Source: Nitrospinota bacterium
Lineage (GTDB): Bacteria; Nitrospinota; Nitrospinia; UBA9942
DNA: 12,715 bases
Assembly (NCBI GenBank): GCA_003489165.1
Contig: DNJG01000103.1
Location: forward strand, 1-12,715
Direction: 5' to 3'
The notes below the pieces were generated by a model. That model made no database searches. It was not told the DNA's origin and saw nothing but the letters and a program-made list of their open reading frames with translations. The position numbers and the translations under genes are program-made. Positions 5,085 to 12,715 of the stretch are shown in pieces; the stretch's first letter is position 1; every line of letters starts with the position of its first letter.

Positions 5085-6991
5085 AAATCCCTGTCTGTAG
5101 ATTTAGGGGTAACTTTTCTTTTAAGCTGTTCCAAGTATACCACCAATATTGATATGGCTGAAGGTGTAACGCCTGATATCCTTGAAGCTTGACCAATAGA
5201 TAGAGGTTTAATCTTGGATAGTTTTTCCTTTACTTCTGAGGATAATCCCGGGATATTCTTAAAATCTATCCCTTCGGGTATCCTTTTTTCCTCCAATCTC
5301 TTAAACCTGCCTATTTTTTCAATCTCCCTATTTATATAGCCCTCATATTTTACCTGTATCTCAGCCTGTTCTATTATATCTGGATTTAAAAACTGTGATT
5401 CGGGGATAATTTCCAATCGAACCAATTCGGTGTATTTTATCTCAGGTCTCCGTAGTAGTTCTAATAATGTTACAGGTTCATTGAGGATATTTGTTCCCAT
5501 GCTCTCCAAAATTTTGTTTATATATGTATTTGGTTTTAGTATTGTCTTGTTCAATCTATCAATCTCCCTTTTTATCCTTTCTCTTTTATTAATAAACCTT
5601 ACAAATTCTTCCTCGCTTACGAGCCCAACCCTATATCCTTTTTCTTTTAATCTTAAATCTGCATTATCCTGTCTCAAAACCAGACGATATTCTGCCCTTG
5701 AGGTAAACATACGATAAGGCTCCTCTGTCCCCTTAGTAACCAGGTCATCTATAAGGACACCTATATATGCCTCTGACCTATCAAGTATCAATGGCTCCTT
5801 ACCATGAATTGAAAGCCCTGCATTTATGCCTGCCATTAAACCCTGTGCTGCCGCCTCTTCATATCCAGATGTCCCGTTAATCTGTCCTGCAAAATAGAGA
5901 TTCTTTACCAATTTTGTCTCCAGTGTCGGCATTAGCTGGGTCGGCGGGATGAAATCATATTCAATTGCATAGCCGGGCCTCATAATCTCCACCTTTTCAA
6001 GCCCCTTGATTGTCCTCAAGAATTTTAGCTGGACATCAACAGGTAGGCTAGTTGAAACACCATTTGCATAATATTCAGTTGTCTCGTACCCCTCTGGCTC
6101 AAGAAATACCTGATGCCTGTCCTTTTCGGGGAATCTTTTTACCTTATCTTCTATTGACGGGCAATATCTCGGCCCAATCCCTTTTATAACCCCGCAAAAC
6201 AATGGAGACCTATCCAGATTCTCTATGATTATTCTATGGGTATCTGTATTTGTATATGTAAGGTAACATGGAATCTGTCTTTGGGTAATTTTTTCTGTTG
6301 AGTATGAGAAGGGGCTGGGTTCATCATCCCCGTTTTGTCTGGTAAGTCCTGAAAAATCAATTGTCTTTGCATCAAGCCTTGGCGGTGTGCCTGTCTTTAA
6401 TCTTCCAATCTCAAATCCAAGTTCTCTTAAATTATCAGGTAATCTCTCTGCAGGAAATTCACCTGCCCTTCCGGCGGGAAAATTTATTAAACCGATATGA
6501 ATAAGCCCTTTCAAAAATGTCCCTGTAGTTAATATCACTCCCTTTGCCCTATATGAAATACCTGTATTTGTCTTAACACCAGCCGCCCTTCCATCTTCAA
6601 TTAGTAATCCTTCTACAATGCCTTGTTTTATATCAAGCCTCTTCTCTCTTTCCAGTGTTGCCTTCATCTCCAATCTGTACAATTGCTTGTCTGCCTGTGC
6701 CCTGTATGCCTGAACTGCATGTCCTTTGCTTGTATTTAGGACGCGGAACTGGATCCCTGTCTTGTCTATACATTTAGCCATCTCACCGCCTAATGCATCA
6801 ATCTCTCGAACAAGATGCCCCTTAGCAACCCCCCCGATTGCAGGATTACATGACATGAGGGCGATATTATCAAGATTCATTGTAATGATTAATGTCTCAC
6901 AACCCATTCGGCTTGCCGCTAAGGCGGCCTCACAGCCGGCATGTCCTGCACCAACCACAATTACATCATATTCTTTCAGATAGCTATACAT
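5081..6991 (-). CDS. mnmG: tRNA uridine-5-carboxymethylaminomethyl modification enzyme MnmG (GidA)
   Basis: An FAD-dependent enzyme that, with the GTPase MnmE, installs the (carboxymethyl)aminomethyl group on U34 of certain tRNAs, using methylenetetrahydrofolate and NADH. The 636-residue protein begins with the FAD-binding V-G-A-G-H-A-G-C-E-A-A (13-23). Next come S-C-N-P-A-I-G-G-V-A-K-G-H (47-59), containing the conserved Cys48, then N-T-S-K-G-H-A-V-Q-A, where most relatives have Pro in place of His91. G-T-P-P-R-L-D and G-P-R-Y-C-P-S-I-E-D-K (second conserved Cys) follow. The C-terminal helical domain that contacts MnmE and tRNA ends with I-S-G-V-T-P-S-A-I. Length is normal for the family. 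The start lacks a strong Shine-Dalgarno, but no better in-frame start gives the expected N-terminus. A TTGACA-N17-TATACT promoter lies 42-70 bases upstream. mnmE is not in the window. Confidence 0.97.
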   Translation of the reverse strand: MYSYLKEYDVIVVGAGHAGCEAALAASRMGCETLIITMNLDNIALMSCNPAIGGVAKGHLVREIDALGGEMAKCIDKTGIQFRVLNTSKGHAVQAYRAQADKQLYRLEMKATLEREKRLDIKQGIVEGLLIEDGRAAGVKTNTGISYRAKGVILTTGTFLKGLIHIGLINFPAGRAGEFPAERLPDNLRELGFEIGRLKTGTPPRLDAKTIDFSGLTRQNGDDEPSPFSYSTEKITQRQIPCYLTYTNTDTHRIIIENLDRSPLFCGVIKGIGPRYCPSIEDKVKRFPEKDRHQVFLEPEGYETTEYYANGVSTSLPVDVQLKFLRTIKGLEKVEIMRPGYAIEYDFIPPTQLMPTLETKLVKNLYFAGQINGTSGYEEAAAQGLMAGINAGLSIHGKEPLILDRSEAYIGVLIDDLVTKGTEEPYRMFTSRAEYRLVLRQDNADLRLKEKGYRVGLVSEEEFVRFINKRERIKREIDRLNKTILKPNTYINKILESMGTNILNEPVTLLELLRRPEIKYTELVRLEIIPESQFLNPDIIEQAEIQVKYEGYINREIEKIGRFKRLEEKRIPEGIDFKNIPGLSSEVKEKLSKIKPLSIGQASRISGVTPSAISILVVYLEQLKRKVTPKSTDRDF

Positions 6992-7032
6992 AAATAATCT
7001 AAAGAAAAAAGATTTGAATTTGTGTTTAGGTA

Positions 7033-7061
7033 AGTATAAAAAAGTATTTATACAATGTCAA
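7033..7061 (-). promoter_or_regulatory. Sigma-70-type promoter for mnmG-rsmG
   Basis: Read on the - strand: a perfect -35 TTGACA (7056-7061), a 17-base spacer, and a -10 TATACT (7033-7038). Initiation would be near 7026, giving a leader of about 35 bases before the mnmG ATG at 6991. Hexamers and spacing match the housekeeping consensus closely. Confidence 0.75.
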
Positions 7062-7117
7062 CCTGTTTGCTAATTATATATAAATCAAGATGTTATATTA
7101 ACAACCATTGATAATTT

Positions 7118-7148
7118 TTGATTGCTTTTTGTTTGTTATTATTATAAT
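7118..7148 (+). promoter_or_regulatory. Possible dnaA promoter
   Basis: TATAAT at 7143-7148 lies 33 bases before the dnaA ATG. The nearest -35 candidates are TTGATT (7118-7123, spacer 19) and TTGCTT (7122-7127, spacer 15). Neither spacing is ideal and the region is generally A+T-rich, so this is tentative. Confidence 0.35.
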
Positions 7149-7181
7149 ATAATTTTATTTTCTCTTTTTAGGAAATTTAAA

Positions 7182-8507
7182 ATGAAATTACTATGGAATA
7201 AGTGTAAAGAAGAACTTAAAAATAGGGTAAACAAGAGCAATTATGAAATCTGGCTTGACCCTATGTCCTTTGTCTCAGCTGACGAGAAATTTATCACTAT
7301 CTCTGTTCCAAATAATTATTATATAGACAGAATAAATAAGGATTATTTGAAATTGCTTGAAGAAATAGTCAGAGATATTTTAAAAAAAGATTTTGGTATA
7401 AATCTAATTTCAAACGGTGAGGAGGGAGAAGTCACAGCACAGGATAGTTTTATTAAAAAAGAAAAGAAAGAAAGGGTGGTAAGCACAACTCTTGTTACAG
7501 GGTTAAATCAAAAATATACATTTGATAATTTTATTGTCGGTAATTGCAATCAATTTGCCCATGCGGCAGCAAAGGCAGTTGCTGAAAACAGTATTACCTA
7601 CAATCCATTATTTATTTATGGCGATGTCGGTCTTGGAAAAACCCATCTCATGCATGCAACCGGAAATTTTATACGCAACAATAGCAAGAAGAGGGTGCTT
7701 TATGTAACATCTGAGGTTTTTGTCAACGACATGATAACATCAATTCAACATAGTAAAATGACCTCTTTTAGGGAAAAGTATAGAAGGCTTGATGTCCTTT
7801 TTGTTGATGATGTTCATTTTATTGCCGGAAAAGAGCAATCTCAAGAGGAATTTTTTCATACATTTAATACACTATTTGAATCACATAAACAGATTGTTTT
7901 ATCAAGTGACAAGTATCCTCGGGAAATACCGAGACTGGTTGAGAGATTAAAATCAAGATTTGAATGGGGACTTATAGCAGATATACAGCCGCCTGAACTG
8001 GAAACAAGGATAGCAATACTGAAAAGAAAGGCAGAAGAGGGAGGAATAAATCTTCCACAGGATATTGCTGAATTTATAGCAACCAGGGTTAAATCAAATA
8101 TAAGGGAGTTAGAGGGGTGCCTTTCAAGGATTATTGCTGTCTCTTCTCTCAAGGGAAAAGAGATGTCTCTTCAATTGGCTGAGGATTCCTTTAGAGATAT
8201 ATTCAAGGCGAGGGAAAAGGCAATCAGTACAAATGACATACAGAGGTCAGTTGCTGAATATTTTAATGTTAGAATAACTGATCTAAGATCAAAAAAGAGG
8301 GAAAGAAATATTTCACTTCCGAGACAGGTTGCAATGTACTTATGTAAAGAATTAACAAACCTATCTCTTGAAGATATAGGAAAGAGTTTTGGAGGGAAGG
8401 ATCACTCAACAGTTATCCACGCACAAAAAAAAATAGAAAAAATTTGTAAGGAAAATAATGAAATATCAACAGCAATTAAGCAGATTAAGAAATCACTGGA
8501 ATTGTAA
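7182..8507 (+). CDS. dnaA: Chromosomal replication initiator protein DnaA
   Basis: The AAA+ initiator that binds DnaA boxes, opens the origin and loads the DnaB helicase. From ATG 7182 it has 441 residues. Domain I begins L-W-N-K-C-K-E-E-L with the usual tryptophan and runs to about residue 85. The linker (domain II) is short and lysine/glutamate-rich. Walker A G-D-V-G-L-G-K-T-H is at 147-155 and Walker B V-L-F-V-D-D-V-H at 205-212. The domain IV signature D-H-S-T-V-I-H-A starts at 407. The frame is open upstream to a TTG at 7122, but those 20 codons are hydrophobic and unlike DnaA. AGGA at 7170-7173, 8 bases before ATG 7182, supports the later start. gyrB follows directly after a 196-base A+T-rich spacer; dnaN is absent here. 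A nine-A run (8425-8433) lies near the 3' end without disrupting the frame. Confidence 0.98.
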   Translation: MKLLWNKCKEELKNRVNKSNYEIWLDPMSFVSADEKFITISVPNNYYIDRINKDYLKLLEEIVRDILKKDFGINLISNGEEGEVTAQDSFIKKEKKERVVSTTLVTGLNQKYTFDNFIVGNCNQFAHAAAKAVAENSITYNPLFIYGDVGLGKTHLMHATGNFIRNNSKKRVLYVTSEVFVNDMITSIQHSKMTSFREKYRRLDVLFVDDVHFIAGKEQSQEEFFHTFNTLFESHKQIVLSSDKYPREIPRLVERLKSRFEWGLIADIQPPELETRIAILKRKAEEGGINLPQDIAEFIATRVKSNIRELEGCLSRIIAVSSLKGKEMSLQLAEDSFRDIFKAREKAISTNDIQRSVAEYFNVRITDLRSKKRERNISLPRQVAMYLCKELTNLSLEDIGKSFGGKDHSTVIHAQKKIEKICKENNEISTAIKQIKKSLEL

Positions 8508-8703
8508 ATAAGAGGTTAGTTCACTGTTAGTATCTTGTTTAAAAGAAGGAAATAAAAGTTTTTAAAAATATATTTCTTGATAAGATTATTTTTCATTAAC
8601 AAAATTTTATACTCTAACAATTTGTTTTATAAAAAGGAAAATGACTTACTAACAAAAATACAAACACTACTAACTACTACTATATTTATTTAAGGAGATA
8701 ATA
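8508..8703. other. A+T-rich dnaA-gyrB spacer, candidate oriC/unwinding region
   Basis: In 8521-8700 I count 35 G/C of 180 (about 19%), the lowest for such a length between two genes here together with the spacer upstream of dnaA. It carries CTA triplets at 8667-8682 (bottom strand 3'-GAT repeats) resembling a DnaA-trio. Degenerate 7-of-9 DnaA-box-like sequences are at 8575-8583 (bottom strand TTATCAAGA) and 8609 onward (around TTATACTCT). There is no perfect TTATCCACA. A TATACT (8608-8613) could be a gyrB -10 but lacks a good -35. An origin next to dnaA is the expected arrangement; this is a candidate, not proven. Confidence 0.4.
8692..8697 (+). promoter_or_regulatory. Shine-Dalgarno of gyrB
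   Basis: AAGGAG, 6 bases before ATG 8704, is a strong ribosome binding site and fixes the gyrB start. It lies just 9 bases beyond the CTA triplet array, so that array would be in the gyrB leader. Confidence 0.85.
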
Positions 8704-11076
8704 ATGGTAAAGAATGTATATGATGCGACTAAAATAAAAATCCTTGAAGGATTAGATGCTGTGAGAAAGAGACCTGCTATGTATATTGGAGATACCTCTA
8801 CATATGGTCTGCATCATCTTGTATATGAGGTTGTTGATAACAGTGTTGACGAGGCAATGGCAGGATATGGAAAAAAAATAGATGTGATTATACATATTGA
8901 CAACAGTGTTACTGTAGTAGACGAAGGGAGGGGAATTCCTGTTGATATACATAAAGAGGTAAATAAACCTGCCGTAGAAGTGGTACTAACCACTTTACAT
9001 GCCGGCGGTAAGTTTGATAATGAGAGTTATAAGGTATCAGGAGGTCTGCATGGTGTTGGTGTCTCTGTCGTAAATGCCCTCTCAAAGAAACTTGAGGTAG
9101 AGATAAGAAGAGATGGAAAGGTATACACACAAACCTATGAGAAAGGTAAACCAATTACAGAACTAAAGGTTATTGGAAAGACGGCGGCGAGTGGCACAAA
9201 GATTAAATTCAAGCCAGATGATGAGATATTCGAGGTAAATAATTTTAGTTTTGATATCTTGTCCCAGAGACTAAGGGAGATGGCATTTTTGAATAAGGGG
9301 CTGAAGATAAATATTATAGATGAAAGAAACAACAAGAGTCACGAATTTTACTATGAGGGTGGAATTGTCTCCTTCATTGAATACCTGAATAGAAATAAGA
9401 CACCGCTCTTTAAGGAACCCGTATATATTTATAAAGAGAGGGACAGCACATCAATAGAGGTATCCCTGCAGTATAATGACGGCTATAATGAGGAGGTATT
9501 TTCCTTTGCAAATAATATAAACACCAGAGAGGGCGGAACGCATCTCATCGGTTTTCGGTCTGCACTTACAAGAACTATAAATAGCTATGCCTCATCAAAG
9601 GCAATGCTAAAAGGGGATGTCAGTATAACAGGGGAAGATGTAAGGGAGGGACTGACTGCTGTATTGAGTGTCAAGATACCGCAGCCGCAGTTTGAGGGAC
9701 AGACAAAGGCAAAGCTTGGTAATAGTGAAGTAAAGGGGATGGTAGAGACCTTAGTAAATGAAAAGTTGATAGAGTTCTTTGAGGAGAAACCTTCTATTGC
9801 AAAGCTGATTGTCCAAAAGGCAATAAATGCCTCACAGGCAAGAGAGGCGGCAAGAAAGGCAAGGGAATTGACAAGAAGAAAAGGTGCCCTTGATTCCGGT
9901 TCACTGCCGGGAAAATTGGCAGACTGTTCTGAAAGGGACCCTGCCCATTGTGAAATATATGTTGTTGAGGGTGATTCTGCAGGCGGCTCTGCAAAACAGG
10001 GGAGAGACAGAAAGTATCAGGCAATACTCCCTTTAAAAGGGAAGATTTTGAATGTGGAAAAGGCAAGGTTTGATAAGATGTTAAGCAATGAAGAAATAAA
10101 AACACTCATAACAGCACTTGGAACAGGAATCGGGACAGAGGATTTTAATATAGATAAGACCCGATATCATAAGATAATAATAATGACAGATGCAGATGTA
10201 GATGGTGCTCATATAAGAACCCTTCTGTTGACATTTTTTTACAGACAGATGACCCAGATAATAGAGAAAGGGTATCTATATATTGCCCAGCCGCCGCTCT
10301 ACAGGGTTGCCAAGGGTAAAATGGAGAGGTATATAAAAGATGAAAAGGAGCTGAATAATTATCTTCTTGAATTGGGTGTAGAAGGCAGAACACTGAAGAT
10401 AGGGGCTAAGACATACAGCGGGAAAAACTTTACCTCTGTCCTAAAGAAATTTATGGAGTATAGTGACCTCTTAGAAAGCATAAAAAGAAAGGGCTACCTG
10501 GAAGAAGTTGTTAATTTTCTCCTAAGGGAGGGGATAAAAGAAAAGGACTTCTTTATTGAGAAAGAGGCGGTTGAATTGTTGACAAAGGGATTGAAAAAGG
10601 AAAAGATAGATTTTGAAATTGTTCAGGATGAGGAACATGGTGTTTATGGTATTGAGTGGTTTGATAAGAGAGTTGGTACCAAGAGAAAGATAAATCGGGA
10701 TTTGATATCTATGGCAGAATATCAGGAACTGCTTGAGTTATACCAGAACATTGGAGATATCTATAATCCGCCATTTAAAGTAATTCTTGAAAAAGATGAG
10801 AGGATATTTGATGGTATAAGCACACTGATTGAATATATAACCTCAGAAGGCAAAGAGGGTATAAATCTTCAGAGGTATAAGGGATTAGGAGAGATGAACC
10901 CTGATCAGTTGTGGGCTACCACAATGAACCCCGAGACCCGGACACTCCTTCAGGTAAGGATAGAAGATGTGGTAGAGGCAGACGATATATTTACTGTCCT
11001 GATGGGAGATCAGGTTGAGCCGAGGAGGGAATTTATACAGACCCACGCCCTTGAGGTAAGAAATTTAGATATATAA
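8704..11076 (+). CDS. gyrB: DNA gyrase subunit B (long form)
   Basis: The ATPase subunit of gyrase, which with GyrA introduces negative supercoils. The protein is 790 residues. In the GHKL ATPase domain E42 (catalytic base), N46 and D49 lie in E-V-V-D-N-S-V-D-E. D-E-G-R-G-I-P is at 74-80 and the lid G-G-L-H-G-V-G at 114-120. The TOPRIM domain has E422 in V-V-E-G-D-S-A-G-G and the metal-binding D496-A-D-V-D500. Q-R-Y-K-G-L-G-E-M-N-P starts at 723 and forms the GyrA-interacting tail. About 150 extra residues between roughly 545 and 695 (rich in Lys/Glu) match the insert of long, E. coli-like GyrB (about 800 residues), absent from the short Gram-positive type of about 640. Start ATG 8704 has AAGGAG 6 bases upstream. 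gyrA follows after a repeat-filled spacer. ParE is the alternative but is normally shorter, and the gyrA neighbour supports GyrB. Confidence 0.97.
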   Translation: MVKNVYDATKIKILEGLDAVRKRPAMYIGDTSTYGLHHLVYEVVDNSVDEAMAGYGKKIDVIIHIDNSVTVVDEGRGIPVDIHKEVNKPAVEVVLTTLHAGGKFDNESYKVSGGLHGVGVSVVNALSKKLEVEIRRDGKVYTQTYEKGKPITELKVIGKTAASGTKIKFKPDDEIFEVNNFSFDILSQRLREMAFLNKGLKINIIDERNNKSHEFYYEGGIVSFIEYLNRNKTPLFKEPVYIYKERDSTSIEVSLQYNDGYNEEVFSFANNINTREGGTHLIGFRSALTRTINSYASSKAMLKGDVSITGEDVREGLTAVLSVKIPQPQFEGQTKAKLGNSEVKGMVETLVNEKLIEFFEEKPSIAKLIVQKAINASQAREAARKARELTRRKGALDSGSLPGKLADCSERDPAHCEIYVVEGDSAGGSAKQGRDRKYQAILPLKGKILNVEKARFDKMLSNEEIKTLITALGTGIGTEDFNIDKTRYHKIIIMTDADVDGAHIRTLLLTFFYRQMTQIIEKGYLYIAQPPLYRVAKGKMERYIKDEKELNNYLLELGVEGRTLKIGAKTYSGKNFTSVLKKFMEYSDLLESIKRKGYLEEVVNFLLREGIKEKDFFIEKEAVELLTKGLKKEKIDFEIVQDEEHGVYGIEWFDKRVGTKRKINRDLISMAEYQELLELYQNIGDIYNPPFKVILEKDERIFDGISTLIEYITSEGKEGINLQRYKGLGEMNPDQLWATTMNPETRTLLQVRIEDVVEADDIFTVLMGDQVEPRREFIQTHALEVRNLDI

Positions 11077-11082
11077 TAAATT

Positions 11083-11125
11083 TTGGAACGCAGATAAACG
11101 CAGATTTTAATGATTATACAGATTC
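11083..11125. repeat. ACGCAGAT direct-repeat segment after gyrB
   Basis: Just after the gyrB stop, ACGCAGAT occurs at 11088-11095 and again at 11098-11105, separated by AA, followed by TTTTAATGATTATACAGAT, which ends in a third ACAGAT-like copy. In my experience sequences of this AACGCAGATAAACGCAGAT type recur as dispersed intergenic repeats in varied bacteria. No coding potential is visible. Confidence 0.5.
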
Positions 11126-11235
11126 CAAAAATCAAACACTAAATAACAAACAAATTTCAATTACCAAATACAAAACTAATTGTAATTTTAGTTATTGGTT
11201 ATTTAGATATTATTTGGAATTTGTGATTTGGAATT
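11123..11235. repeat. A+T-rich imperfect inverted repeat between gyrB and gyrA
   Basis: TTCCAAA near 11123 is answered by TTTGGAA at 11227-11233. The centre forms AACTAA (about 11174-11179) against TTAGTT (about 11188-11193), extending to ACCAA / TTGGT on the outer side with a small bulge. Inner copies of TTTGGAAT also recur on the right arm (11213-11220 and 11227-11234). Arms are degenerate and rich in CAAAT/ATTTG. It has no open frame or transposase and resembles a non-autonomous dispersed element. It would be transcribed if gyrB and gyrA share a message. Confidence 0.6.
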
Positions 11236-11254
11236 TATACTTTTTGAGGAGATT

Positions 11255-12715
11255 ATGCAGACAGTTGAACAAAAGATTCCGGTAAACATTGAAGATGAGA
11301 TGAAAGGGGCATATCTTGATTATGCCATGAGCGTAATTATAGGAAGGGCACTTCCCGATGTAAGGGACGGGCTTAAGCCTGTCCACCGCAGGGTTCTTTA
11401 TGCCATGTATGACATGGGAAATGTCTGGAATAAGCCTTATAAAAAATCTGCAAGGGTTGTTGGTGATGTAATAGGTAAATATCACCCTCACGGAGATGTG
11501 GCTGTTTATGACACGATAGTAAGAATGGCTCAGGACTTCTCCATGCGTTATACCTTGGTGGATGGTCAGGGAAATTTTGGCTCTGTTGATGGTGATGCTG
11601 CGGCAGCAATGCGTTACACAGAAATCAGGATGTCTCAGCTTACACAGGAGCTTCTTGAAGACCTGGAAAAGGATACTGTTGCGTTTGGACCTAACTATGA
11701 TGATTCTCTTAAAGAACCTTTAGTTCTGCCTGCAAAAATTCCAAATCTTCTCATAAATGGCTCTGCAGGAATTGCGGTTGGAATGGCTACAAATATACCA
11801 CCGCATAATCTTGGAGAAATCGTGGATGGGACAATGGCTATGATTGATAAGCCGGATATAAGTGTAAAAGAATTGATGAAGTATATACCAGGACCAGATT
11901 TTCCTACTGCCGGTTTTATTCATGGGAGGGATGGCATTAAATCAGCGTATGAGAGCGGCAGAGGGATTATACAGATGAGGGCGAGGTCCCTTATTGAAAA
12001 GGGGAAGAAAGGGGACAGGGAAAGCATAATTATAACAGAGCTGCCATATCAGGTTAATAAGGCGAAATTGCTTGAAAAAATAGCAGAGCTTGTAAGGGAT
12101 AAAAAGATTGAGGGAATATCAGACTTAAGGGATGAATCGGACAGAGAAGGGATGAGGGTTGTAATTGAGTTGAAAAAAGGTGAGCCTGCTCAGGTGATTT
12201 TAAATCATCTATATAAGCATACCCAGATGCAGGATACCTTCGGGGTGATTATGATATCCATCGTTAATAATCAGCCCCGCATTTTAAGCTTAAAAGAGAT
12301 ACTCTTTTACTTTATCCAGTACAGGCGTGAAGTAGTAACAAAGAGGACAGAATTTGAATTAAAAAAGGCGAATGAAAGGGCGCATATACTTGAAGGCTTA
12401 AAAATCGCCTTAGAAGATATAGACATGGTTATCCAATTAATAAAAAAATCAAAGACACCTCAGGAGGCAAGGGAAGGGTTGATGTCCAAATTTAAACTTG
12501 ATGAACTGCAGGCAAATGCAATTCTTGATATGAAGCTGCAGAGACTGACAGGTTTGGAAAGACAGAAGATAATAGATGAATTAAAGGAGCTGAAAGAGAT
12601 AATAAAAAAACTAACCTTTATCTTAGACCACGAAGAAGAAAAGCTGAAGATAATCAAGGAAGAGTTAAAAGAGATAAAAAATAAATACAGCGATAAGAGA
12701 AGGACCGAGATAATA
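11255..12715 (+). CDS. gyrA: DNA gyrase subunit A, 3' partial
   Basis: The breakage-reunion subunit of gyrase; the window holds the first 487 codons and the frame is still open at the right edge. Key features: R-A-L-P-D-V-R-D-G-L-K-P-V-H-R-R (31-46), the quinolone-region loop K-Y-H-P-H-G-D-V-A-V-Y-D (75-86), and the catalytic tyrosine Y121 in A-A-A-M-R-Y-T-E (E. coli Tyr122). The E. coli Ser83 position is valine (V82, codon GTG at 11498) while the Asp87 equivalent (D86) is kept. The sequence continues to the C-gate and the start of the second coiled-coil helix (E-E-K-L-K-I-I-K-E-E-L). The C-terminal beta-pinwheel with the GyrA box is outside the window. GAGGAG (11246-11251) precedes the ATG at short spacing. 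ParC is excluded mainly by gyrB adjacency and high similarity to GyrA motifs. Confidence 0.96.
   Translation, partial: MQTVEQKIPVNIEDEMKGAYLDYAMSVIIGRALPDVRDGLKPVHRRVLYAMYDMGNVWNKPYKKSARVVGDVIGKYHPHGDVAVYDTIVRMAQDFSMRYTLVDGQGNFGSVDGDAAAAMRYTEIRMSQLTQELLEDLEKDTVAFGPNYDDSLKEPLVLPAKIPNLLINGSAGIAVGMATNIPPHNLGEIVDGTMAMIDKPDISVKELMKYIPGPDFPTAGFIHGRDGIKSAYESGRGIIQMRARSLIEKGKKGDRESIIITELPYQVNKAKLLEKIAELVRDKKIEGISDLRDESDREGMRVVIELKKGEPAQVILNHLYKHTQMQDTFGVIMISIVNNQPRILSLKEILFYFIQYRREVVTKRTEFELKKANERAHILEGLKIALEDIDMVIQLIKKSKTPQEAREGLMSKFKLDELQANAILDMKLQRLTGLERQKIIDELKELKEIIKKLTFILDHEEEKLKIIKEELKEIKNKYSDKRRTEII

Larger units (their letters stand above)
6992..7181. other. A+T-rich divergent mnmG/dnaA intergenic region
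   Basis: This 190-base spacer separates divergent mnmG and dnaA. In 7021-7180 I count 30 G/C of 160 (about 19%), half the level in the genes. It contains the mnmG promoter and a possible dnaA promoter. A weak DnaA-box-like TTATACAAT at 7048-7056 (7 of 9 to TTATNCACA) overlaps the spacer of the mnmG promoter. All visible genes run away from this spacer for at least 2.5 kb on both sides, which suits an origin-proximal region, but no cluster of good DnaA boxes is present. Confidence 0.6.

Noticed and set aside
5430..5717. 95-residue hydrophobic + strand frame within mnmG
   Set aside because: Antisense shadow of mnmG; hydrophobicity comes from the complement of Lys/Glu-rich codons.
7048..7056. 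TTATACAAT as a DnaA box upstream of dnaA
   Set aside because: Only 7 of 9 matches in very A+T-rich DNA, and it falls in the spacer of a near-consensus mnmG promoter.
8413..8421. TTATCCACG, 8 of 9 match to a DnaA box, inside dnaA
   Set aside because: It encodes the conserved V-I-H-A of the DnaA domain IV signature, so codon constraint explains it; it is isolated from other boxes.
8425..8433. Nine-A run in dnaA as a programmed frameshift or phase-variable site
   Set aside because: It encodes Gln-Lys-Lys in a conserved region and the frame continues normally to the expected C-terminus; no alternative product of interest.
11214..11241. TTGGAA-N16-TATACT promoter for gyrA
   Set aside because: Initiation would fall about 7 bases from the ATG, inside the ribosome binding site, and the -35 lies in a repeat arm.
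1..12715. CRISPR arrays, tRNA or rRNA genes, transposases
   Set aside because: Looked for regularly spaced repeats, cloverleaf-like ends and transposase-like frames; none found.

Overview
The window looks like an origin-proximal piece of a bacterial chromosome joined to a sulfur-assimilation operon. The DNA is A+T-rich: sampled coding stretches are about 40% G+C, while the spacers flanking dnaA are only about 19% G+C. The gene set (dnaA, gyrB, gyrA, mnmG, rsmG and a perfect parS site) is core bacterial. The long GyrB, the Rrf2 regulator, the MoaD/ThiF/DsrEFH/TusA-type proteins and the repeat-like spacers suggest an uncultured, probably anaerobic Gram-negative lineage (for example Nitrospirota- or deltaproteobacteria-like). 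The sequence alone does not fix the taxon.

Left region (1-4405, all + strand): a tightly packed nine-gene operon. In order it encodes a MoaD-type ubiquitin-like sulfur carrier (5' end outside the window) ending in Gly-Gly-Val-Phe, a MoeB/ThiF adenylating enzyme, DsrE-like and DsrF-like proteins, a PLP cysteine synthase, a DsrH/TusB-like protein, a TusA-like sulfurtransferase, a protein of two tandem NIL domains, and an Rrf2-family regulator. This combines two sulfur-handling chemistries. One is the carrier-protein thiocarboxylate (MoaD/ThiF plus cysteine synthase, as in CysO/CysM). The other is the persulfide relay (TusA plus DsrE/F/H). My inference is that the operon makes cysteine, or a related thiol, from protein-bound sulfur under control of an Fe-S- or cysteine-responsive Rrf2 protein. 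It is the best candidate here for an undescribed system.

Middle region (4406-6991): mnmG and rsmG on the - strand, overlapping by 4 bases, with a strong sigma-70-type promoter upstream (7033-7061). The last codons and stop of rsmG lie inside a perfect 16-bp parS centromere site (4412-4427), exactly where rsmG meets the sulfur operon tail to tail.

Right region (6992-12715): divergent dnaA, then gyrB and the first 487 codons of gyrA, all + strand. dnaN and recF are not between dnaA and gyrB. The very A+T-rich spacers on either side of dnaA are candidate origin regions. The one before gyrB carries five CTA triplets resembling a DnaA-trio but no strong DnaA box. Spacers at 1459-1583 and 11077-11254 hold palindromic or repeated sequences that look like dispersed non-coding repeats.
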